A stretch of DNA of 11,480 nucleotides. Source: Planctomycetaceae bacterium (GTDB lineage: Bacteria; Planctomycetota; Planctomycetia; Pirellulales; Thermoguttaceae). Shown here piece by piece: positions 6,418 through 11,480 of this stretch. The stretch is taken from contig SUVI01000131.1 of the NCBI GenBank assembly GCA_015062085.1, positions 1 through 11,480 on the forward strand, written 5' to 3'. How positions within the stretch are numbered: position 1 is the first letter of the stretch; each line of letters opens with the position of its first letter. Made by a program: the position numbers and the translations under genes. The notes under the pieces were generated by a model. It made no database searches. It was not told the origin of the DNA and saw only the letters and a program-made list of their open reading frames with translations.

Positions 6418-7911
6418 ATGAAACAAGAACTTTTGGAGCTTAAACAGAAAGTGATGCAGCGTTTTCTTGATGGTGCGATCGATCAGGAAACGTACGATCG
6501 AATGTTGAGCGAGATCGACGGGATGGCGCAGAACGAAGGTCCGGTCCCCATGCCGGGAATGAGTCCTGTCGTCATGGAAATGCCGATTTCGGGGACCGTA
6601 TCTTCCGCGGTTCCCGGCAGCGAAGTTCCTTCGTCTGGAGGCCCCATTCCGACTCCGATGGTTCCTTCTTTCGTGACGGTCTGGCCTGCAGGCGCTCCCG
6701 TATCGATGGTTCCCGGATATCCGTATCCGCAGGGCGGGTATCCCGGAATGTATCCGCCTCCGACAGGGATGCCCGGAGTCGTTCCCGTTTCCGGAGGGAT
6801 GCCGTATCCGGCAGGGATGGGGCAGCCGAATGGAAATTCGTGGGGGCCGGCTTCCGTACCTTCCCGCATTACGTCGGATCAGCTGGAAGTGCGTACTGCC
6901 GCTGGAATGCGGAATGCCGGAATGCTTCAGGAAGCGGCGGAGCTGGAAAAACTTGCGCCAGATCCGGAGATCGATCCGAAACTGCTTGAAATTTTGAAGG
7001 ATGGCGAAACGCTGGAGATCTGGTGGCACTATGCTGTGACTCCGGAATGTGTTTCGGCATGGAAGAAGATCCATGTGCCGCTGCGTCTCAGTCTTGCGAT
7101 GAACGAGCGTGTCGATGATGAGACGCTTCATCTTGTCGGGCAGATCACGAATCTGCATGAACTGAATCTTTCCTCGACCCGGATCACGGACGAGGGGATC
7201 CGTATGCTTTCCCACCTGACGCAGCTTGAATCGCTCGTCCTTACTTCGACGGAAGTTACTGGTGAAACGTTTGATGAGCTGGAGAACTGCAAGAATCTTC
7301 GGGAACTTGTCCTGACTTCCACGTCGTTTACGGATGAAGGGATGCAGTACCTGCCGCAGTTCCAGCTTCTCGATTCTCTGAAACTGGACGATACGAATAT
7401 TTCGGATGAAGGAATGCCGGCACTGGAGGGGCTGCATCAGCTTCAGTTGCTGAATATTCAAGGTACGATCGTTTCAGACCTTGGGCTTCGGTCGATCTCG
7501 CAGCTGACGTCGCTTGTGGAGCTTTACCTTGGCGGTACGATCCCGATCGACGGATGCGATTACGAAAGTCCGATCACAGATAAAGGGATCGTCTGCATCC
7601 AGGGGCTTGAGGGATTGAAGGTCCTTCATCTGAATGATACGCAGGTGACGAATATGTGTCTGCGCAGTTTGAAAAAGATGAACGATCTGCGTGAACTGAA
7701 CGTAACGGATACGTATTTCAGCGATGAGGCACTGAAGACGCTGAAGCATTTTGCGCGCCTTCAGGAAGTAGTCGTGGATGGAACGCTGATCACGAAAGCG
7801 GGCGTCCGGAAGTTTTTTGGTCATGCGTCGGAGATCTTTCGCGGTGCGCGGGTCAGTTCCATGTCGAAACTGGGACGTTTCTTGGCCTCTCCGTGGTCTA
7901 GAAAAAATTAG
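6418..7911 (+). CDS. Leucine-rich-repeat protein with SHOCT-like N-terminus and Pro/Gly/Met-rich linker
   Basis: The 497-residue protein has three parts. Residues 1-35 ('LKQKVMQRFLDGAIDQETYDRMLSEID') form an amphipathic helical hairpin resembling the SHOCT motif. Residues 40-150 are a low-complexity Pro/Gly/Met/Val-rich linker with repeated 'PGM/PYP' words. Residues 225-465 hold about nine leucine-rich repeats of roughly 24 residues built on 'L..L.L..T.ITDEG...L' (for example 244-268, 316-340 and 398-422). This is the LRR type common in planctomycetes. There is no signal peptide or membrane span, so a cytoplasmic scaffold or binding role is inferred; no enzyme motif is seen. The start is firm: AGAGG at 6407-6411 lies 6 nt upstream. 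It is the first gene of a closely spaced trio. Confidence 0.85.
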   Translation: MKQELLELKQKVMQRFLDGAIDQETYDRMLSEIDGMAQNEGPVPMPGMSPVVMEMPISGTVSSAVPGSEVPSSGGPIPTPMVPSFVTVWPAGAPVSMVPGYPYPQGGYPGMYPPPTGMPGVVPVSGGMPYPAGMGQPNGNSWGPASVPSRITSDQLEVRTAAGMRNAGMLQEAAELEKLAPDPEIDPKLLEILKDGETLEIWWHYAVTPECVSAWKKIHVPLRLSLAMNERVDDETLHLVGQITNLHELNLSSTRITDEGIRMLSHLTQLESLVLTSTEVTGETFDELENCKNLRELVLTSTSFTDEGMQYLPQFQLLDSLKLDDTNISDEGMPALEGLHQLQLLNIQGTIVSDLGLRSISQLTSLVELYLGGTIPIDGCDYESPITDKGIVCIQGLEGLKVLHLNDTQVTNMCLRSLKKMNDLRELNVTDTYFSDEALKTLKHFARLQEVVVDGTLITKAGVRKFFGHASEIFRGARVSSMSKLGRFLASPWSRKN

Positions 7912-7929
7912 AGTGGTGAGGTTCAGGAA

Positions 7930-8700
7930 ATGACGGCTCTGACGATTCCGGAATTTACGGCGATCAAGAAAACCGGGCGAAAGATCTCGATGCTGACGGC
8001 ATACGATTTCCCGACGGCCCGGCTCGTGGATGAGGCGGGGATCGATGCGATCCTGGTGGGAGATTCACTTGGAATGGTGGTTCAGGGAAAAGCGAATACG
8101 CTTCCGGTCACACTTGAGGAGATGATCTACCATACGGAGATCGTTGCGCGGGCGGCTTGCCGTGCGCTTGTCATCGCGGACCTTCCATTTCCTGGAGGAC
8201 ACGATTCCTGGGTCGGGACACTCCGTGACTGTACGCAGATCATGAAGCGGACGAATTGCCATGGTGTGAAGATGGAGACATCTTTTCAGCAGAAGGAAAT
8301 GATTGCGCGCATGGTCGATGCCGGAATACCGATCTTGGCGCACATTGGACTTTTGCCGCAGAAGATCCAGACTCTGGGGACCTACTCGATACAGCGGGTG
8401 CATGACGAGTTGATGCGTGACGCACTTGCGGTTCAGGATGCCGGGGCTTTTGGTGTCGTGCTGGAATGTGTGGAGCACGGAATTGCTCGTGAGATCAGCG
8501 CGGAGCTGTCCATCCCCACGATCGGGATCGGTTCTGGGCCGTACTGTGACGGACAGATACTCGTGCTTCAGGATATTCTTGGACTTTCAGGAAGGACGCC
8601 GAAGCACGCGAAACAGTATGTGGACCTGAATGCACAGATACTTGCAGCCTGCTTTGCTTACCGAAAAGATGTGGAAGGTGGGAATTTCCCTAAAAAATAA
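7930..8700 (+). CDS. panB: Ketopantoate hydroxymethyltransferase (PanB) family protein, divergent
   Basis: PanB transfers a C1 unit from methylene-tetrahydrofolate to 2-oxoisovalerate, the first step to pantothenate and CoA. The 256-residue length fits the family (about 264). The TIM-barrel motifs 'TAYDFPTARLVDEAG' (23-37), 'LVGDSLGMVVQG' (42-53), 'TLPVT' (57-61), 'VLECV' (177-181) and 'IPTIGIGSG' (195-203) are clear. Metal and catalytic positions match E. coli PanB: Asp45, Asp84, Glu116 and Glu179, plus Lys114 and His138. Differences are 'DLPFPGGHDS' where DLPFM(A/S)Y is usual, 'KMETS' for KIEGG, and 'GTYSIQRV' for the conserved GG(Y/F)KVQG. The symbol is therefore a family label and a paralogue with another oxo-acid substrate is possible. 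GAGG at 7918-7921 lies 8 nt before ATG. It starts 18 nt after the LRR stop, with the kinase 14 nt downstream. Confidence 0.85.
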   Translation: MTALTIPEFTAIKKTGRKISMLTAYDFPTARLVDEAGIDAILVGDSLGMVVQGKANTLPVTLEEMIYHTEIVARAACRALVIADLPFPGGHDSWVGTLRDCTQIMKRTNCHGVKMETSFQQKEMIARMVDAGIPILAHIGLLPQKIQTLGTYSIQRVHDELMRDALAVQDAGAFGVVLECVEHGIAREISAELSIPTIGIGSGPYCDGQILVLQDILGLSGRTPKHAKQYVDLNAQILAACFAYRKDVEGGNFPKK

Positions 8701-8714
8701 CTAGGAGATGACTT

Positions 8715-10301
8715 ATGCCGAATTCTTTACTTTGTGTGCCCGAAAATGCAGTTCTGACCGGCTGGGATTTCAGTACTGGTGCGGTAAAGTGTCTTGCGTT
8801 TGACCTGAACGGCAGCGTGCTTGCGGAATCCCGTTTTCCGACGGAGCTGTCTGTCGGTGAGGATGGATCGATCGAGCTGAATCTTCTTCAGCTTGAAGGC
8901 CAGGCACGTCAGACTCTCCGTGCTATGACGGCGAAATTGCGCGAAATGGGTCGCTTTGACGACTGGGTCGCGGGCGGCATCTCGGCGACTCACCATACTG
9001 CAGGCAGGATCGATGCTTTCGGCGGGCAGATCCGGCGCGCTATTTGCTGGAATGACCAGACGCTTGCGGAGTTTCATGCGTTGGGAATGGAGCGTCTCGG
9101 CGGTACGGAAAAAGTTCAGGAACTCCTTGGCGGACCATGGGCGATCCGTTACTCGCTTTCTCATCTGGTGAAGGATGAGATCCGGCTAGAGCGTTCCAAG
9201 TGGCTTGCGACGCATCGTATCCAGACGCACGGCGGTCTTGCAGCAGGTTATCTGACTGGAAATTTTGATGTCTTGAGCGTTTCTGCGGCTGCAAGTACCG
9301 GGATGATGGATCTCCGTACGCGTCAGTGGCGCCGTGAAATGCTGGACGCACTTCAGGACGAGGAGCTGCGCAGAATGGCCTGGAGTCAGCTTCCGGAGAT
9401 CATCGATGCGGACACGCCGATCGGAAATGTTGCCGGACTGTTTGCGTATGAAGAAGCGCAGCTGCCGCCGAATCTGCGCGGTTTTGGACTCGCGCGTGCG
9501 CAGGGACCGCTGATTTTCCCGACCAGCGACGATCAGCAGGCCGGTCTAGTCGGCGGCGGTGCGGTGAATGACGGTGAGATCGCGATCATTCTTGGAAACT
9601 CGGCAGTCGTGAACAGCTCGTGTGCCGCCATTCCGTCTTCGGACGTGAATCTGGACGTCATGGCGTTGAACTGGGGGCCGTATCTGCTTATGCGGTGCTA
9701 TGGAAACGGTGCGTATTTCATGGATCGTGTGCTTGGCGCAGATCCCGATTTTGCAGCGCTTGAGAAAGCGGCGGAAGCGTGCGGGCCGGGAGCAAACGGA
9801 GCGCGGATCTTACCGTTCCTGATCTCGGAACCGTCGCTGGGGATCCATTCGCCGCATTTGGAGTGGATCGGAGAAGAGCCGGCAGAGCAGGGCGTACGTT
9901 TTCGTGCCTGTCTTGAAGCATTGGCGTATCTCATTGCGCTTGGAGTTGAAGAGCATCGAAAAGCCGGATGTGCGGTACGCTCCATTTCCGTTTCGGGCGG
10001 CGTGGCGAAAAGCGACCTCATGTGCCGTATTTTGGCTTCCGTGCTGAATTTCCCGCTTCGCCGTCTGGAATCTCAGGAAGGACCGGCTCTCGGTGCGGCC
10101 GTGACGGCTCTTTCGGCGGTCGAGAATCATCTGCGGAAGGAAAAGGGAATTGGTACGGAAGAGAAATTTACCGTTCATGATGCCGTACGGCAGATGGTCC
10201 GATTCCGCGAAGATGTTCAGCCGGTCGGCGAGTGGGTCGAGATCTACCGTCAGAGACTGGAACAGTTCCGTGATACAGTGCGTGCGATCGGTACGAAGTA
10301 A
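8715..10301 (+). CDS. FGGY-family carbohydrate kinase (xylulokinase-like)
   Basis: FGGY kinases phosphorylate sugars or polyols with ATP in the cytoplasm. The 528-residue protein begins after a short extension with 'LTGWDFSTGAVKCLAFD' (14-30), the N-terminal phosphate-loop motif, which resembles eukaryotic-type xylulokinases. 'SDDQQAG' (271-277) aligns with GDNQAA and supplies the likely catalytic Asp272. 'SVSGGVAKSDLMCRILASVL' (425-444) is the C-terminal FGGY signature. Two motifs deviate: the Q(M/Q)HG substrate loop is 'SATHHTAG' (90-97), and the usual LGTS phosphate loop is 'LGNS' (293-296). The substrate therefore cannot be assigned to xylulose. AGGAG at 8703-8707 is 7 nt before ATG 8715. 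It is the last gene of the trio, and a terminator lies 28 nt after the stop. Confidence 0.88.
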   Translation: MPNSLLCVPENAVLTGWDFSTGAVKCLAFDLNGSVLAESRFPTELSVGEDGSIELNLLQLEGQARQTLRAMTAKLREMGRFDDWVAGGISATHHTAGRIDAFGGQIRRAICWNDQTLAEFHALGMERLGGTEKVQELLGGPWAIRYSLSHLVKDEIRLERSKWLATHRIQTHGGLAAGYLTGNFDVLSVSAAASTGMMDLRTRQWRREMLDALQDEELRRMAWSQLPEIIDADTPIGNVAGLFAYEEAQLPPNLRGFGLARAQGPLIFPTSDDQQAGLVGGGAVNDGEIAIILGNSAVVNSSCAAIPSSDVNLDVMALNWGPYLLMRCYGNGAYFMDRVLGADPDFAALEKAAEACGPGANGARILPFLISEPSLGIHSPHLEWIGEEPAEQGVRFRACLEALAYLIALGVEEHRKAGCAVRSISVSGGVAKSDLMCRILASVLNFPLRRLESQEGPALGAAVTALSAVENHLRKEKGIGTEEKFTVHDAVRQMVRFREDVQPVGEWVEIYRQRLEQFRDTVRAIGTK

Positions 10302-10329
10302 GTGTGCACATGGGAGACGTAAATATTTA

Positions 10330-10375
10330 AAATCCGCAAGATCGCTAAGATCTTGCGGATTTATTGAGATTTTTG
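10330..10375 (+). terminator. Terminator after the kinase gene
   Basis: AAATCCGCAAGATC (10330-10343) and GATCTTGCGGATTT (10349-10362) form a perfect 14-bp stem around the loop GCTAA. T-rich sequence follows (TTT closing the stem, ATTTTT at 10370-10375) and A-rich sequence precedes, so it could act in both directions. It separates the LRR/PanB-like/kinase set from the surface-protein gene. Confidence 0.8.
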
Positions 10376-10404
10376 GGATCTCTTGTCTAATTTAAATTTT
10401 TTAA

Positions 10405-10432
10405 TTGATTTTTTACTCAAACGGAATATAAT
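10405..10432 (+). promoter_or_regulatory. Sigma70-type promoter of the surface-protein gene
   Basis: A perfect TATAAT (10427-10432) is preceded at 16 nt by TTGATT (10405-10410, 4 of 6 consensus) in a very AT-rich context. RNA would start near 10439, leaving a leader of about 40 nt with GGAGG at 10470-10474. Confidence 0.65.
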
Positions 10433-10456
10433 TAAGAATGAATATTTTGTTTGAGT
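10415..10456. promoter_or_regulatory. Inverted repeat bracketing the -10 box (candidate operator)
   Basis: ACTCAAAC (10415-10422) and GTTTGAGT (10449-10456) are perfect inverted copies. The left arm lies in the -35/-10 spacer and the right arm about 10 nt after the predicted RNA start. Since the left arm is not transcribed, an RNA hairpin is unlikely and a protein-binding site is the natural inference. The regulator is unknown. Confidence 0.4.
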
Positions 10457-10479
10457 CGATTTTTGTTGTGGAGGATCTA

Positions 10480-11480
10480 ATGGTCCGTTTTGCAGGTCGC
10501 CGTTTTCCTTTCATTTACGATTTTACGCGCAGGAATGCCGCGTTTTTGAGTGCGTTTATTTCGCTAGCGTGTCTCGTGCCGAGCGGTGTGAGTGGTGTGC
10601 GGGCAGATGTGGTTGTCAACGGAAACGCGATTACCGGGAGCGGCTCGTACTCTCAGGATATCAATGCGGCAGGCGATCTGACCGTGACGCCGGATGCCGA
10701 GCAGACGATCACGTTTGAGAATAATGTCGTCACGACCGGGACGTTTAATCAAAAAGGCGCGAATATCGTCTTTGCTGCCGGGACGCAAAACTCATTCAAC
10801 TCGTTTTCCATTACGAACACCTCGCAGAATGGCGCCAAAATGACGCTGAACGGTGAGTTGACGGTCAATAATGTTGGAATTTGTCAAAGCAAGACCGCAT
10901 ATGTTGATATTAATGATGGAGCACAGCTTACCGTTAATGGTACTTTTTATGTGAACCAGGCTAAAAACGCGCAGGGGATCGTTACCCAGAACGGCGGGAC
11001 GGTCGATTTGACGTCTTCCGGAGATACTGCGATCCGTATCGGGCACTATACGAATACGGGGTACCGTTCTCAATATAATTTGAAGAACGGTGTGCTGAAC
11101 GCGGTCAATGCTGTCACACATGTCGGCTGGGACGGTTACGCGGAATTGAACATTAGCGGCGGAACGGCAAATCTCAAGGGGATCAATCTTTCTGTCAGCA
11201 GCGGAAAAGGTTTTCTGAATCTCACCGGCGGGACGCTGAATCTGGGCGGATCCGGAGTGACGTCCATCGTGAAAACCTCCTACGGCACGCAGCCGGCTCC
11301 GGAGATCAAACTTGGAACGGCGACCGTGAATGCTGAGGCAAGCCACACCTGGGCGGATGATCTGACCGTCACGCTGAATTCCGGAACGACCACGACTTTC
11401 AACGCGGACGAAGGCAAAACCATCACCATCGCCAGCGTCGTTCAGGGAACCGGGGCCATCAGCAAAACCGGAGCCGGCAC
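10480..11480 (+). CDS. Exported beta-rich surface protein with autotransporter-associated repeat (3' end outside window)
   Basis: The frame is open from ATG 10480 to the window edge (333 full codons, no stop). GGAGG at 10470-10474 lies 5 nt before the ATG. Residues 1-42 form a signal peptide: a basic n-region (MVRFAGRRFPF...RRN), a hydrophobic core AAFLSAFISLACLVPSGV (20-37) and a likely cleavage at VRA|D (42/43). The rest is Gly/Asn/Thr/Ser-rich with alternating hydrophobic residues and degenerate 'GGT(V/A/L)(D/N)L' units near 172-177, 227-232 and 250-255, typical of a beta-helix passenger. The last residues, 'GTGAISKTGAG' (323-333), match the start of the autotransporter-associated beta-strand repeat (PATR, TIGR02601). 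A C-terminal beta-barrel or sorting signal would lie outside. Role inferred: secreted or cell-surface adhesin-like protein. Confidence 0.85.
   Translation, partial: MVRFAGRRFPFIYDFTRRNAAFLSAFISLACLVPSGVSGVRADVVVNGNAITGSGSYSQDINAAGDLTVTPDAEQTITFENNVVTTGTFNQKGANIVFAAGTQNSFNSFSITNTSQNGAKMTLNGELTVNNVGICQSKTAYVDINDGAQLTVNGTFYVNQAKNAQGIVTQNGGTVDLTSSGDTAIRIGHYTNTGYRSQYNLKNGVLNAVNAVTHVGWDGYAELNISGGTANLKGINLSVSSGKGFLNLTGGTLNLGGSGVTSIVKTSYGTQPAPEIKLGTATVNAEASHTWADDLTVTLNSGTTTTFNADEGKTITIASVVQGTGAISKTGAG

Noticed and set aside
6412..7461. Open frame of 349 codons on the minus strand
   Set aside because: It lies opposite the LRR gene, has a low-complexity His/Arg/Ser translation and no recognisable motif.
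10561..10575. Lipoprotein signal at Cys31 of the surface protein
   Set aside because: The residues before the Cys are Ser-Leu-Ala, which lacks the Leu at -3 expected of a lipobox, and a better signal peptidase I site follows at VRA|D.
1..11480. Insertion sequence, phage or defence island
   Set aside because: No transposase, integrase, restriction, toxin or nuclease motif was found, and composition is even across the genes.

Overview
The window reads as chromosomal DNA of a Gram-negative bacterium, most likely of the Planctomycetes/PVC group. This is inferred from the combination of a formylglycine-generating-enzyme (FGE/SUMF1)-like protein, a leucine-rich-repeat protein of the 'TxITDEG' type, a LarA/DUF2088 protein, a TolC-type outer-membrane protein and an exported protein with an autotransporter-associated beta-strand repeat. 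The genus cannot be named from this sequence. No tRNA, rRNA, transposase, phage gene or CRISPR array was seen.

Layout from left to right: the 3' end of an FGE/SUMF1-like gene (1-270); a GC-rich hairpin repeat and a strong terminator-like hairpin ahead of queC (561-1262, 7-deazaguanine/queuosine synthesis); a convergent tolC-like gene on the minus strand (1341-2876), with a perfect 18-bp tandem repeat in the gap between the two gene ends; an AT-rich divergent promoter region; hflX (3226-4608, ribosome-splitting GTPase) behind a good sigma70-type promoter; a LarA-like nickel-pincer racemase/epimerase (4728-6011) closed by a long terminator hairpin; a 406-bp gene-free stretch with several consecutive hairpins; a tightly spaced three-gene set made of an LRR protein (6418-7911), a PanB-like aldolase-fold protein (7930-8700) and an FGGY sugar kinase (8715-10301), closed by a perfect 14-bp terminator stem; and finally the first 333 codons of a large exported beta-rich surface protein that runs off the right edge (10480 onward), behind a promoter with a perfect TATAAT.

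Most genes are housekeeping or central metabolism: queuosine precursor, ribosome rescue, pantothenate-type C1 transfer, sugar phosphorylation and hydroxy-acid epimerisation. They are not obviously one pathway. The PanB-like protein and the kinase are probably co-transcribed with the LRR gene (gaps of 18 and 14 nt, each with its own Shine-Dalgarno). Both enzymes keep catalytic residues but differ from the textbook families at substrate-contacting motifs, so their usual names should be treated as family labels. I see no convincing undescribed multi-gene system. The most unusual items are the hairpin-dense gap at 6012-6417, the inverted repeat bracketing the -10 box of the surface-protein promoter, and the LRR/PanB-like/kinase grouping.
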